A stretch of 64,000 nt of DNA from Clarireedia homoeocarpa (GCA_001465935.1 LNKV01000020.1:999252-1063251); one strand, 5' to 3'; shown: positions 47,429-59,278, counted from the stretch's first letter. The notes: generated by a model not told the origin, from the letters alone. Numbers and translations: made by a program.

Positions 47429-47790
47429 ACACCCTCAAAGAACTAAATAACTGCCTTCCCGGTGTTCTTCTTCTTCTTCTACCAGGAAATCACATCACAT
47501 CATATCATATCATCGTTCTGAAAGAAAGAAAGAAAGCTTGGTCACTCTCCTTTTGGGATGTATATGGTGTATTGAATACCATGCTGGATTGCGTCGCTGT
47601 TGTTGCTGGAGGAGGGGGAGGAGGGGGGGAGGAGGAAGGGGAGGAGGAGGATTGGATTGGATGGTGGGATGGATTGCTGCTGAAGGGGGTTGGTTACTGC
47701 GGTGGAGGGAGTGAGTGGGTGGGTGGGTGGCTGGGTGCTCTACCGTGGTGATCTAGCATAAGTTAAGTTCTGTTTGTTGACTTTCAGGGA

Positions 47791-47941
47791 ATGAGTGAGT
47801 GAGTGGGTGAGTGAGTGAGTGGGTGAGTGAGTGAGTGAGTGAGTGAGTGAGTGGGTGAGTGAGTGAGTGGGTGAGTGAGTGAGTGAGTGGGTGAGTGAGT
47901 GAGTGGGTGAGTGAGTGAGTGGGTGAGTGAGTGAGCGAGTG
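47791..47941. repeat. GAGT microsatellite with GGGT interruptions
   Basis: About 37 copies of GAGT with GGGT inserted at quasi-regular spacing of 12-28 bp. Confidence 0.95.
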
Positions 47942-48590
47942 TGATTGTGTTCTGTGCTCTCTGGGGTGTTGTCTTCAGTTCGATGATCTACCGATTCCCA
48001 GCTGGTTGGGAGAGTCTCTGCTTGGGCAGGCGGTGGGGAGATAGAGAGAAAGTGTGTGGTTATGGGAAATGAGTTGGTGTCTAGTCTTTAGAATTAGATG
48101 ACGAAGCTTGTCATTGAAGTTCGGAAAAGGAAACCCCCCCAATTGCAAAGTGTAATATTGCAGGTCCAGATCATCGGAATTGATAGCATGTGGATGATAG
48201 CATGTGGGTTTTCCCTGTAGAATTGTGAAGTACGCAAATCTTCAAGCCGGGAATATGGATACTGCTGATTGAAGAACGTCTATTTTGTGTCACAGTCTTA
48301 CGGTTCGGGTTTAATGACGGCTTGGTGTTGCATACCTAATCTGGCTTTAGATTCCCAAATCCCGCCTTTAGTCCAGTCGTTCCAGCTCGGAAATTTTTCA
48401 AAGCCTTCCCCGCGAGCTTACATGTGGATAGGGCTAGATGCTTGAAATCCTGTACGTTCAATGATGTCATCCATGAATGGTCGCCCGTGGCGGTCCTTTC
48501 TCATGCATTTCGTCATTGATGACGTGAAATCATTATATGTGGACACCGTCGATCCAAACGCCTCGATGGAGTAAGAGTTTCTTTACAAGG

Positions 48591-48649
48591 TATCCCCTTG
48601 ACTGCCAAGTACTCGCGTGGGGAAGTCGCGTATGGCAGTCAAGGGGATA
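48591..48649. repeat. 17-bp perfect hairpin
   Basis: TATCCCCTTGACTGCCA at 48591-48607 and its exact complement at 48633-48649, with 25 bp between. The spacer itself has a short CGCG symmetry. Confidence 0.9.
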
Positions 48650-50218
48650 GGTATGTCAACCCGGAGACTTTGGCGGCTTCTGGCGTCTATCTTCATGGTC
48701 CAGTTGTAGATCTGTGGTTCAAATTTGGCCAGGCTGGGGCAAGTTCAACTGCGCATGCAGCTGCCGATGCCACGCAAGCTCCCCGCCCCCGATGTATGAG
48801 AGGGGGGGTTTCACTCCAGCTCAATATTCGAAGTAAGGTCAATGCAAAATTATGTGTCGAATTAACTTTATCATCCTCCGGTTTCGTGCATTTGTTGAGG
48901 TTTCAACATCTCCTCTGCACTTGTTTGGAAATGGCTGTAAGACCTGACGGGCCATAGGACGAAACAAAAAAACAAGTTAAATACATAAAATTTAATTCAT
49001 AAAATAATAACAGTAACTGCACTACTACGAAGTCACTAACCATGTAAGAGTACCTGATCGGCAGGTTGGTGTGATATATCCTAGGTATTTGCCAGGTTTG
49101 CAGCAACTGTTTAGGAAATCAGAACTTCGTTAGACAGTGGATTGCGCAGATAAAGTCATGCAAATAGTCATGCAAATAATCATGCTGCCTGTATCCTCAG
49201 ATCGAAGATCGAGTGGGCTACCTATCTCCATCCTCCTCCTTCGGCTATTTGGTCTTACATGAATGAGTCTACGATTCAGGCTGTCAAGGGAAGTATGGCA
49301 AATGCCCCCAAATCTCAATGACACCTATCAGAAAGCTAGTTGTATGCGTATCAATATGCCGCCGTAGTATTCCAAAACTTGTACGCCAAATAGACACCGG
49401 AGTATTGCGTTTTAGGTCATTCGAAGTCCGCTACTCGGGGAATATGTCTGCTTCATCAAGTGGTACAACGCATTCCCCGATTCTGCCCAAGGTGCGAGGT
49501 TGATTTTAAGTATCTCTCAATAATCTCTTCCCAGTTCTAATCGCTCCTCAGCTCGTTTGGATATTTTGAAAAATAATCGGTGATATCACTTTTCGATAGT
49601 ACAATTATCGAGTAGTATGCAGCAGCGCTTATTTCTGAGACATAGTTACCATTTTAGCCTAGTGGATATCGCTATCTCCAAGGGTGTGCAGTCTCCAAGG
49701 GTTTGTAGTTTCCAAGGGTATGCAGTCTCCAAGGATTTGCAGAACCCCTTGATAGACGTGCATCCTTATATTGCTGCAGTCATCTTTGCCTTTACGCTCA
49801 CCCTTGCTTCGCGACGATGATTTGTCCACGAGCGCAACATTTGCACCAACCCCAACGCAAAGCCACACTGATCGGTGATAATCAGCAGATAGGTAGCCTG
49901 ATTTCAGCGATAGAGGGCATTATTGCAGGGGTTACACAATGGCTGACCCTTGACACCTGACAAAGCCGTCGTATATACGCTTTGATACAGTATATCAACA
50001 GAGTAATCGACCATTTTGACTCTTAATCAATACACTTCACTTTGATTGAGATAATTTCTATTCTTTCAATCTATTCTCTCGTTCCGAGTGCCACAATCCG
50101 CATTTGCTACTTGGGATCTCCGAAGAAGAATCTTCGCATCAATCCTAGCGATAGCAGTCATCCAAACTTTTAATATTTCCTCAGCCTTGTCAGTATCAAA
50201 CTTCTAAAGCAGAGAGAC

Positions 50219-51700
50219 ATGCAGGTCCTACAATACTCAAATGCTTTAAACCGCCGTGCGTCCAATCTAAGCGGTTCATGCGACAGACAAACCGACGGTG
50301 GCGAACAGGTTGGAAAGATTGATTCTCAACTCCTCGGTGATCATACCGTCAAAGATGTAAGACCAGGCTGGGACGTAGACGTGCAACTCAACTCAAATCC
50401 ACAATATACATCCAGGTTCTCAGCTCCACTTGCGCTCAGAAACAGAATGGCGATTGAGAATATGTGTGGGGGTGAGGCTGGGGCGACCATCGAATCAAAT
50501 CCTACGAGCAATCGTATCGAAGGCACTGCCACGGAAACATTCATGATGTCTTCACCAGAGTTTAAAGGGAAGAATTTGCCAACTATCGAAAACACTCGTG
50601 AGCCTGGACAAAATTACCATATAGAAGCCAAGATATTTGAGGTGCAGAATAGAAAACGAAAATCCCTGGAAATGCATACCATGGCAGTTCAATCCCCACC
50701 TTCAGAGATACCCATGAATTCTTCCAATTACCAACTGGGCCTCGCGTCAGTTGAGCCTCGCAATAGAAAAGATCACAGAGCAAATCAAGTAGACCACGAT
50801 AGTCCAATACCTCCATCTTTGAGCCCTGTGGGGAGCCATAGGCTACAGAATTATCAAAATGCTCTAAGACAGAATGAGCAATCCAGAAGAGCGATTGCCC
50901 TTCCTCGAAATACAGAAATCAGAACAGTCACTGCAGCCTCATCGTCTCAGCCATATGGGCTTCAAATCTCTTCCAGCCAACAATTGAACTCCTTTGAACA
51001 AGAAAGGGCGAAAAATTTCAGACTAAATCACCTAGGAGAACAAAGTAAGTTGATAGAGTTGACCCCTCAGATGCCGCTGGAAGGCTACCAGGCATGGCTT
51101 GATCGGGTAGAGCAGGAAAATAAGGCTCAACTACAAGAGGTACGCAGAGAATCGGAAAGATACAAACCAAACTTCCAGCAGACGAACGAACCAATTGAAC
51201 GCGATTATGCATACGAGATGAGGAGGTTGGAACAACAGAACAAGAGAAGACGCAAGATGAGAGAAGATACCATGAAGCGTCAGCAATCAGATCCAGCTCC
51301 ATCTTTGACCCTGGAGGTTTTCATTACTAAAGCACGAGAAGACGCACACCTCTCCATCGATGACTTTAAGAACAACAGCGCCTTGGAGGATTATTATACG
51401 CAACTTGCGATCATGAACTTTGAAAACTACAAGCGACGAGAACAGGCTCAGGAAGAGAGGAGATCTAAGGAATCGAAGAAAGAAGATGCATCCGCGCTAC
51501 CTCCTTTAGCATCTCAAGCTTCTGGGCTACTCACATCGCCCGATCAGATGACGCATTGTGTTAAATGCAATCGTTCATTTTCCTCTGGATATGAGACGTT
51601 TGGGAATAGACCGGAGGATCTAGAGGCGATTGAAGCGCAGATCAAATTGCTTCAGAAGAAAGCAGATCGTATCAGAATTTTAATGTACTTGCATGGATAA
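50219..51700 (+). CDS. Hypothetical 493-residue protein
   Basis: A single-exon open frame with ATG and TAA in ordinary-composition DNA. I recognise no family. The N-terminal 290 residues are polar and disordered, rich in Ser, Asn, Gln and Arg. About 280-365 is charged and helical (EGYQAWLDRVEQENKAQLQ, later EMRRLEQQNKRRRKMRED) and probably a coiled coil with nuclear-type basic stretches. A further short helical segment (LEVFITKAREDAHLSIDDF) precedes CVKCNRSFSS, a lone CxxC, and a final helix (LEAIEAQIKLLQKKADRIR). A lineage-restricted nuclear protein is a guess. Length and codon structure support a real gene. Confidence 0.6.
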   Translation: MQVLQYSNALNRRASNLSGSCDRQTDGGEQVGKIDSQLLGDHTVKDVRPGWDVDVQLNSNPQYTSRFSAPLALRNRMAIENMCGGEAGATIESNPTSNRIEGTATETFMMSSPEFKGKNLPTIENTREPGQNYHIEAKIFEVQNRKRKSLEMHTMAVQSPPSEIPMNSSNYQLGLASVEPRNRKDHRANQVDHDSPIPPSLSPVGSHRLQNYQNALRQNEQSRRAIALPRNTEIRTVTAASSSQPYGLQISSSQQLNSFEQERAKNFRLNHLGEQSKLIELTPQMPLEGYQAWLDRVEQENKAQLQEVRRESERYKPNFQQTNEPIERDYAYEMRRLEQQNKRRRKMREDTMKRQQSDPAPSLTLEVFITKAREDAHLSIDDFKNNSALEDYYTQLAIMNFENYKRREQAQEERRSKESKKEDASALPPLASQASGLLTSPDQMTHCVKCNRSFSSGYETFGNRPEDLEAIEAQIKLLQKKADRIRILMYLHG

Positions 51701-53225
51701 TCTGTGTTCCATTATCCGACCATGAACGGGGAGTTTCAAATGGAGATATGAATACGTGTTCAGTACGACTCTCTTGTTTCGTTTCGACATAGCATTAGAG
51801 TTGTGCAGACAATAGTCTCAGCCTATTTGCTTTATGTTGAAGTGGAAGATGTCATATACTTATTATTTAGGGCTTTTTTTTTTTTTTGGATTGTAAACCT
51901 GTTATATTTCTCCTGTTTCGGAGACTTCGTGTTTGCAGGGAAAGCAAAAAGGATAGCAACACGTGTAGTCATGGGGAGTCGATTTTGTCTTAGGGTCAAT
52001 TGAAATATCTTGTTCGTCTCAAACCGTGTAAAAAAATGATTACTATTTATTCCATCGTTTTACCTTTTGCTCTCCTTGTCCTTTCCTTTTCCCCCCTTCG
52101 ATTGCATCTCCATCGCCAAGCTCAATCCAAGGGTTTCCCTAATCCTGCCAACCTGTAATTCGAAACAATGAATAGTCCTTCCGGAATAACTGGATTCTTA
52201 CAGGCCTCGTATTATCCTATCATTCACCGGAGTATACTCCAAGCCTAGCCCATGGCGGATAGAAGACTAGGATGCACGGGGAAGAACAAGTGATACGTGG
52301 GTTGTTTCTCAAATATCAAACATTTGCCCTGCGTATCGATTTACAGGGAAGAAGGTCTATGGACCATCTTCTAGGCAAGCTTAATGAGGCTAGAGTTACG
52401 ACCACAGTGTCGCAGTGGCTGAGATGAAGGATTATGATTTGGGTCGGGACTTTTCTGAGTAGTGACCCGGTGGCCTATACGCGTGAAGACTAAATGGATT
52501 CAGGTGATACCGATGTATTCAAGTAGCAGTAGAAACTTAAAAGTTTCTGTCAGATAACTTGAAGATTTACGCTCAACAGGCTTGTTCAAGGGGTTCGTTA
52601 AAATATTGTGATGTTCCCGATTAGGCGAGGTTGCGGGGTGTGGGGGGCCAAGCCTTGGGAGATCGGCGGCTAGGATATAGGGCTGAGTATAATTGTGGTC
52701 CAAGTTCGGGACAAGACTGGTTTCGATTCCGGACATAAGATGGCATCTCCCGATCAGTTGGTTCAGACTTATTCTTCGGGTTCAGAGGTCAGCCGGTGGC
52801 AGTGTAAAAGGTCGGTTGGCTGACTAGTACATACATGCCGCTAAGCATTTTGCGCTCATGGCCTAGTAGTTCTATATTTACACATGATGGATGATGGGGC
52901 GATGGAAGCGGCGTGACGAATTGTGTGCTAGTACGGAGGCAGAACGGCGGAAATGAACGCTTGGCAATCCTAAATCAAACATCTTTGTAGCTCACTGAAA
53001 TTTGGGGGCTAGAAGTCAGATCTTGGTGGCTGTGTACTCTAATTTCACTGTGGAAGATCACAATCCAATCTAAAATCTAATCTAAAATCTAATCTAAAAT
53101 CTAATCTAAAATCTAATCTAAAATCTAAAATACAAAAATCTTCTACAAAAATCTTCTACAAGAATGACTACCTCACAAGCTTATATAATCAACCGTGATC
53201 TTCATCCAGTGGCCAATCTCTCCTA
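51701..53225. other. Intergenic, nothing recognised
   Basis: No gene-like frame. A 12-bp AATCTAAAATCT tandem repeat lies at 53066-53130, just beyond the 3' end of the minus-strand secreted-protein gene. Confidence 0.5.
53066..53130. repeat. 12-bp tandem repeat
   Basis: About five copies of AATCTAAAATCT. Confidence 0.9.
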
Positions 53226-53981
53226 TCAAGGGGCTAACACCTTCACACCAGTACCATACTGGGAATTGTAGACTGGCACCGTCGTCAAAGGGTTTTGCGA
53301 ACCGAGCATATGGCCACAACTCGCTTGTGTCGAGACAGCCAAGTCTAAAGTGCATACCTCGTCGTAACCTAAGGTGCAAGTATTGGTGGCGATGTTCCAC
53401 AGGGTGAGATGAGTAGAGACCCACGAACTTGGGTCTGCTTGGCATTGAGAAACATAGTTCCCGGAATTAGCTGCGCTAACACCGATATTCTTGTCCGAAG
53501 AAGTGATCAGTGCTTGACAGTTAGGGTCCGTCATAGGTACTGTAGTGTAAGTTATGTCGATTCCTCCACCCTGCACAGGTTGCTCGCTCGCCCAGTACCC
53601 GGTGTATAGATAGTTCCACGCGTCGTAGGAGACGTCGTGAGCAGGTTGTTCGCCATTAGGTCCGGGTCGAGATTGATCGACACGAAGAACGTAGACGTCA
53701 CGACCCTCTCTAGAAAGCTTGAGGCACATGGACTCGCCGCAATCGACAGGTGCGGGCCAGTATGCGGCACGATTGGTGTTAATCTTGCACCCCAATATGC
53801 CCGCTGAGCTACCATATTGATCATGAGGAGTAATCCTGACAGGAATATTCGATCCTGAAGGCAAAGGTGCATCGCTTGCTACTGCAGTTACTACTGGAGT
53901 TGCAGCACCACTGGTTTGAGGGAGGGGGACGCCGAGTGCAACTGGTGCTAGCGCAAGAAATGGTACAAATTGCTGTAGCAT
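53226..53981 (-). CDS. Secreted cysteine-containing protein
   Basis: Intronless, 251 residues, with a clear signal peptide (LQQFVPFLALAPVALGVPLP). A Thr/Ala/Val-rich spacer (to about 45) is followed by a compact domain with ITPHDQYGSSAGILGCKINTN, YWPAPVDCGESMCLKL and VLRVDQSRPG. Then come YDAWNYLYTG, DPNCQAL, CTLGYDEVCTLD and a final SCGHMLG. Seven or eight cysteines after the signal peptide suggest disulfides. The family recurs in plant-associated and saprotrophic ascomycetes as an uncharacterised secreted protein with double-psi-like character; I do not assign a function. No membrane anchor or GPI signal is seen. Confidence 0.75.
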   Translation of the reverse strand: MLQQFVPFLALAPVALGVPLPQTSGAATPVVTAVASDAPLPSGSNIPVRITPHDQYGSSAGILGCKINTNRAAYWPAPVDCGESMCLKLSREGRDVYVLRVDQSRPGPNGEQPAHDVSYDAWNYLYTGYWASEQPVQGGGIDITYTTVPMTDPNCQALITSSDKNIGVSAANSGNYVSQCQADPSSWVSTHLTLWNIATNTCTLGYDEVCTLDLAVSTQASCGHMLGSQNPLTTVPVYNSQYGTGVKVLAP

Positions 53982-55515
53982 TTTGGAAAGCTCGATTATA
54001 TCGGTGGAATTTGCTTCGTAATGATGCCTGCGGGCGTGAATTTCTTGGCAGATGGGTTTTGAAGAAATTAAATGAGTTTCGTAGAGAGTGACTGTTGAAA
54101 ATATTGACCAGCAAATTTTCGGATGGCTGAAAAGGAATGTGAATCCGTTGAGTGTTCAAGAGGATGACGACGAAGTGAAGGGAGAAATAAGAAAGATGGC
54201 GGTCATTTTATAGAAACAATAACACGTATACGACATCCTTACTTAGAGGCATACCTTGTTGTAAGTGAGCAGACCACTGGGCTGCGAGCCTTCCCGACCC
54301 GGTGGCTTACCCATCAGTCGGGTCGTGGCATCCATGGATGGAATCTCTTTTGCAGGATTTAAAGGAATGTGAATCATTAAAAGAGTTGTTTCGACTTTTA
54401 AATAACCAAACACCAAACATACGATGACAGATGTTCTTTTACAGGATTTAAAGGAATATGAATCATCAAAAGAGTTGTTTCGACCAAACGTACGATGACA
54501 TGTTCACGGACCCCTCCCCCCCTCCCCCCTCCGAATACAGTAAGCGAGCCGAATCAGCTCATCTAGAAACAAACTACCTTAGTAATCTAATTTTCAACCT
54601 GCTCCTTAAATCCTTCTCAGAATTTCTGGCTATTGATAGCCCCGGAATTGAACAATCGGTTTTTTCTACGTACCATGAAGAAGCGGTATGATATGGATCA
54701 TGTGATGATCACGAGTCATTGCGGTGGTCTCTTACGATTCATTTTTACACCCATGGTAAGCGATTGCTATCCTGTTCGATATGCTGATACAGTAGTCTAA
54801 AATGCACGATGTATTCGGGACACTTTGCAGAACAGATTTGATTCCAGAACTGCAAAAGTATTTGGGTGTAGCAAAGAAACGCACACAATACATCAAGAAT
54901 GAACTTTTAAATCTGCTTACATTTTGTACACCCAATCTGTTTTCAGCTATTGCCAGTCTTCCATTCCGAATTTTCCTAGATATTCGTTGCCACCCTTACC
55001 TGCAATTACCCGGGTCAACTCTTCTAATTCCTAGTACCTAAACTATGCGCTCGCTCGTATAGCTTCAAGAGGCAATTATTTATCGTGTAAGTCCAGCAGG
55101 TAAAGAATTTGCGCAATAGCCTACCTGATGCTACTGCACTTCACCCATCTACCGATTCGTCTATGCAATAAGGCTGGCTGATCTGCTTGCCAAGGCTGCA
55201 CGACCGTGGGGTAAGAGGGGTCTTTCGGTGGACCTGCGTTACTTCAGAGTAGGAATACGAGAACGGGGATGCAAGATATTAACTTTTACAAATAAATGTT
55301 ACCCAACTTTCAATAAACGCTTTCTTGGCCACGGCAGCCACTGACTAAAAATTCCCGAATAGGCTCATAGATGCAGCAAATGATGACTGCGTATATTGAG
55401 AATGAATGTCACGTTACGAGCGTCAAAGTGTATTTGAGGATTGCTTTCCGGAGATGTCTATAAAAAAAAAGCAGGAATCGTCCTCTTTAAGTTCGTCTTT
55501 GAATTGCCATCGATC
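53982..55515. other. Intergenic between divergent secreted-protein genes
   Basis: It should contain both promoters. It includes a local duplication (54348-54395 and 54437-54484). A segment at 55172-55320 resembles a decayed ribonuclease-H end of a LINE, but the match is too weak to call. Confidence 0.5.
54348..54484. repeat. Local direct duplication, 48-nt core
   Basis: TTTTGCAGGATTTAAAGG... at 54348-54395 and its copy at 54437-54484 match at 45 of 48 positions. Similarity continues into AACATACGATGACA after the first copy and AACGTACGATGACA after the second. The three core differences are all transitions. Confidence 0.9.
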
Positions 55516-56719
55516 ATGAAATTCTTCAGCTTATTCGCTCCTGTTCTCCTCTTCGTTGCGAGAAGCGAAGCAGCATTCAAGCCACCCATTAATAATACGC
55601 TCGAACATGCCGTTGAGACGGAATGCAAAACATGCCCTTACAGTCTTTGTACTAACAAAGTGTTCTACGAATACGACACGCAATTGACCTTAGTGTGTTG
55701 GACTTCTGGCACCGTCATTGGCGGGGACAGGTAGGTCATTTCCCAGACACCAAGCAATTGCTATGGAAAAACGCTGATGGCAGATTTAGTACGTGGTTGA
55801 GAACGACCGATGACTGCTATGTCACACAGTATGACTTGGCGGACTATGCTGGGGAATGTTCGTATTCGCCTTGAGTTGCAAAATTGAAGCGTACTAACGG
55901 CATATCCATCGCAGACGAAACGGACCTAAGTTTCTGTGGTCCAGAATCCACGGAGGAACACATTACTTATGACTCGGCGAGAACGAAATATAATACAGAA
56001 TGCAACATCTGTGATGACAACGCAAGCTGTGAAACGATCAAGTATATCAAGTACGGAACCGATCTAACTGTCACTTGCTGGACTGATCAAGGGGCTTTGG
56101 TAATCGATGATAGGTATGCTATAATTTACCTGCAAGATAATTGATCGATGATGAAGAACTAATATCGAACAAGTACCTGGCTCAAAACCGTGGATGATTG
56201 CTACGTCGCGCAGATCGCTCTTGAGGACCCTGCAGATAAATCCGTCCTCGACTATTGTGGTCCAGTGGGATTCCTACAGGTTAACTACACTGAACCAGAA
56301 AGGTTGAAAGATCGATCAGCAGCTCCGGTGCCACTTCATACGGTCAAGAAGGAGCTTGAAAAGCGTTATCTGCTCAACATCACCGTTGGGGAAGATTATG
56401 CTGCATGTCATAGCTGTGCCAATGAGACTTGTGAGGTGGAGAGAAGATATCCTTTCAATCATGGGGTGCGGGTGCAATGTTACTTAGATGCAGGATTACC
56501 AAATCCAAATGCGACGTTCGAGTACGCGTATTGGTATTTGACCACAGAGTTCTGCTATGTGAGGGAGGTTGACTTTTGGGAGAGCTTGTTCGACCGTATG
56601 TATTTGCTGAAAATACCTTGCCTGAAACTACGTCCCATTGGCTAACAAATATAGAATATCGATTTCCAGCATGTTATCGTTTCGACGGGGATGGATCAGC
56701 AACGGGTGGCGATGAGTAA
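55516..56719 (+). CDS. Secreted three-module cysteine-rich protein
   Basis: Five exons, 55516-55730, 55784-55857, 55915-56113, 56174-56595 and 56655-56719, give 324 residues with a signal peptide (FFSLFAPVLLFVARSEA). The mature part is three related modules of about 70 residues. Each has a C..C....C start (ECKTCPYSLC, ECNICDDNASC, ACHSCANETC) and a Y..gt.l.v.CW core (YDTQLTLVCWT, YGTDLTVTCWT, HGVRVQCYL). A short (F)STWL.T.DDCYV or YWYLTTEFCYV strand and a closing Cys (SFCGPES, DYCGPVG, ACYRF) follow. This looks like repeated SH3-like cysteine modules of fungal secreted proteins. Introns 1 and 3 (phase 2) fall at the same place in modules 1 and 2; introns 2 and 4 (phase 1) fall at the same place in modules 1 and 3. 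Intron 2 has a rare GTTCGT donor but a good CTAAC branch. Ligand unknown. Confidence 0.75.
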
Positions 56720-57622
56720 GAGTGCAGAACGAGACTTGCAGCATGTTCTCATGAATCTGTATGGAGGTTTCATCATCATGGAGTCCGTATATTCCCGTAG
56801 CATCTACTTAGATAGCAAACTAATAAAGCCCTCATCGAAGTATCGCATGTATGCAATTGCTGTGGTCTCCCAGGACCAGTAATCATTGTCGCAGGATAAG
56901 CATTTATGTCTGAAATTTAAATCCCCGTCCTTACTCTACCGGCCGAATAGAGGTACCCGATAGTTAAAATCTTTCCTCTTATACCGGCCTGAGCTGAAGT
57001 GGAGATGTGAAGTGAAAATAAAGTTAGTTCTACGGTTTGTAGTGTGAAAAGAGCGGCATTCGTCACACATCAATGACGCATTAGTAAGCACGGAATGGTT
57101 CTGGTGGATGTTTTCGCAGTACTTTCCACGTCCGAGAGGAACATTTGGATAGTGTCATATATTTTGGGAGATTAACCTGGAGAATGAAGACTAGAAAGTT
57201 GTTTATTGTAAGCAGGGAAGACGGCAAAAGATACGTTGCTGCATGATTCATCGAGTACATCTGACATCATGTCTACACACTTTAGCAGGCCCAGTAGTTG
57301 TATATCTTAGTTTACGAATAGTCCGAGATGATGCCAGGGAAAGTAAGGTTGACTCTTGATTCTTGATGGTGTTTTGATGCGAGCTATATGATCATGATGA
57401 GTCGCATTTAATATATACCTAAAGCAAAAAGTATGGCATGCTAGGAGTTTCGAATCGTTCACATAAGAGAATCATGTTTGATTGATTCCATACTTTTAGA
57501 TGTTGAAATTTCCCCAGGACCTAAAAGAACTCTCATTTCCAGCATTTTCCTTCTTCTAACGCCATTTTACACATTGCCAGCTGCCCGTCCCCTCCCCCCC
57601 ACGCGCCCAAGTTTTTACAGAT
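56720..57622. other. Intergenic between convergent genes
   Basis: Ordinary composition; should contain both 3' ends. The short frame 56691-56882 overlaps the last exon in another phase and is not a gene. Confidence 0.5.
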
Positions 57623-58511
57623 CTAGTTTGTTACCCACTTCATCTGTCCCACATCTATCTTCCTTCCCTTCCACTCCTCCGGCAACTCGAACTGTTTGTT
57701 TTCTGGCAGTTCGACCACATCTTTGACTAACCCTTCGTACACAAATCCACATTTCTCAAACACTCTCTGGCTCTTCTTGTTGTATGCCAAGTAGTCACCG
57801 TACAAATGTTTGATATTCATATATGGTACGAAGAACTCCTTGATCACGGTTGACAGAACAGCTGGCATGATCCCTCGACCATGACAGTCTGGCACTACCC
57901 AAACTGCAAATTGTCAATTTGATTTGTTCCTACTCACGACTGCACTACGACCAATGACCTGATGGGTGGTGGGAAAATGGAAACAAGTCATATGAGGATC
58001 TTGAAAAATAGAAGCTGCACTTACAGCCAATCTCATACTCCGTCTCCGGGTCTCCTGCCTCTCTTGCGTTATTGATCTCAGTCAACCTTGCTGCCTCCTC
58101 TTCGCTACCAACCGACTGTTTCAGATACGTTCTCCTCCTGATGTCGAATTGGCCTATAAACCTTTGTTCTCCAGTTTTCGGATCTTCCTCCCGAATGGTT
58201 GGGAATGGTACTCGTGTTCCTACCCATTTGGTCTCTCCTCTCCCTTTTGCAATAAAAGCTTCGTGTAATTCTTCTGAAGCAAGTTGTGAAGTTGGAAGGA
58301 GAACCGCGTCGAAGAAACCATCGAATGATTCTTGGGTGTAGGGATACGGTGGGCCTGTGAGTGCCATATAAATAGCAGGGTGATTCATCCACTTGATTGA
58401 AACAGAATTATCGGTTCGTCGTGGTTCTGTGAGGATGATTTTCATACTTGGGTGCGGGATACGGAGAGTGGGTTGCCATTTTATGGATGAAGTGGGAGTA
58501 GAGGAGCCCAT
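57623..58511 (-). CDS. GNAT-family N-acetyltransferase
   Basis: Two exons, 58511-58025 and 57903-57623 (121-bp intron), give 255 residues. It transfers acetyl from acetyl-CoA to an amine; the RimJ/RimL-like layout suggests protein N-termini, amino acids or small molecules. The splice creates IGFWVVPDCHGRGIM, the acetyl-CoA pyrophosphate-binding motif (Q/R-x-x-G-x-G/A type, here CHGRGI). After it come the alpha-4 region LYGDYLAYNKKSQRVFEKCGF and the typical GFVYEGL strand, ending in ...WKGRKID. Exon 1 has KIILTEPRRTDNS..IKWMNHPAI at the substrate side and GQFDIRRR on beta-4. I chose the ATG at 58511; upstream in-frame codons lack an ATG. Confidence 0.85.
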
Positions 58512-59278
58512 TTTGAGAACTGTTGTCACTCTAGATCTCACGCTGGACACTGTTTTCTAACGAAGGATAGAATAAAGAACATCTGGATCTTGAGACAACT
58601 AAGTTCCGTATTTATACAATAGAAATCATGGTAACACGAATATAGTAAGAGTCATCTCCGGACTATGACTCGGTATGATTGCTGCAGCTCAGGCCGAGCT
58701 GACATGCCAGGGTCCATGCCAAGCCACTAATTAGTGGCATAAATGGGATACGAAATTTCACCCGATTGACTTACAGTTCGTAAGGTTATATTTTCCCCCA
58801 CTTCTTCCCCATTTATCTTCAACTTGGCATATTGCTACATCTTTACTGACGATGCAACCAATTGACAGGATTCCAGTAGACTTCCAGTACAAGGCCACTC
58901 CGAGGATATCTCGACAGTGTTGCTTCTAGTGTGAGATCAAAATCGAGAGAGGAAGGTGATTAGGCTGGGTGGGAGAGATCACGGACTAGGCTGTTGCCTT
59001 CTTCCATACGTCTCGATATCATCGGAGCTGTTTTCCAGTGGATATGCTTCTAAGCTCATTGTCCTGCCTCTCGAATTTAATATGATTGTTGACAATCCAA
59101 CATTGGTCAATTTTCAGCCTCAAAGAGGACTAATCCATGTTCCGAATCACAATGTTGCCTGCCACATTCGTCATGCACACCGCCAGGTTTTCAATTTCGA
59201 GATTGGGAGCAATGGTGCAGGTACATCTAGTCCTGAAGCTGAAACATACCGAAGCTCGTGTTGCATTGGTATTCTACA
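58512..59278. other. Intergenic, nothing recognised
   Basis: Leader and promoter side of the acetyltransferase gene. The open stretch at 58956-59336 has no recognisable motif. Confidence 0.45.

Larger units (their letters stand above)
46775..50218. other. 3.4-kb intergenic region with MITE and satellites
   Basis: Contains T28 (about 47066-47093), the MITE at 47136-47352, GAAC repeats (47396-47428), GA-rich DNA (47605-47660), GAGT repeats (47791-47941), a 17-bp hairpin (48591-48649) and four 18-bp CTCCAAGGG repeats (49675-49742). The open stretch 48598-48957 overlaps the hairpin and has no family motif, so it is not called. Confidence 0.5.

Noticed and set aside
48598..48957. 119-codon frame on the plus strand
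   Set aside because: It starts inside the 17-bp hairpin, from an upstream codon in odd context, and shows no family motif.
52718..52738. TTTCGATTCCGG resembling a tRNA T-arm
   Set aside because: No acceptor or anticodon arms can be built around it.
54458..55041. Two short plus-strand frames (77 and 79 codons)
   Set aside because: No family motif, and the first begins inside a local duplication.
55172..55320. Possible ribonuclease-H-like LINE relic (…LADLLAKAARPWGKRG…)
   Set aside because: Only one short motif resembles the family, with stops around it; not enough to call.
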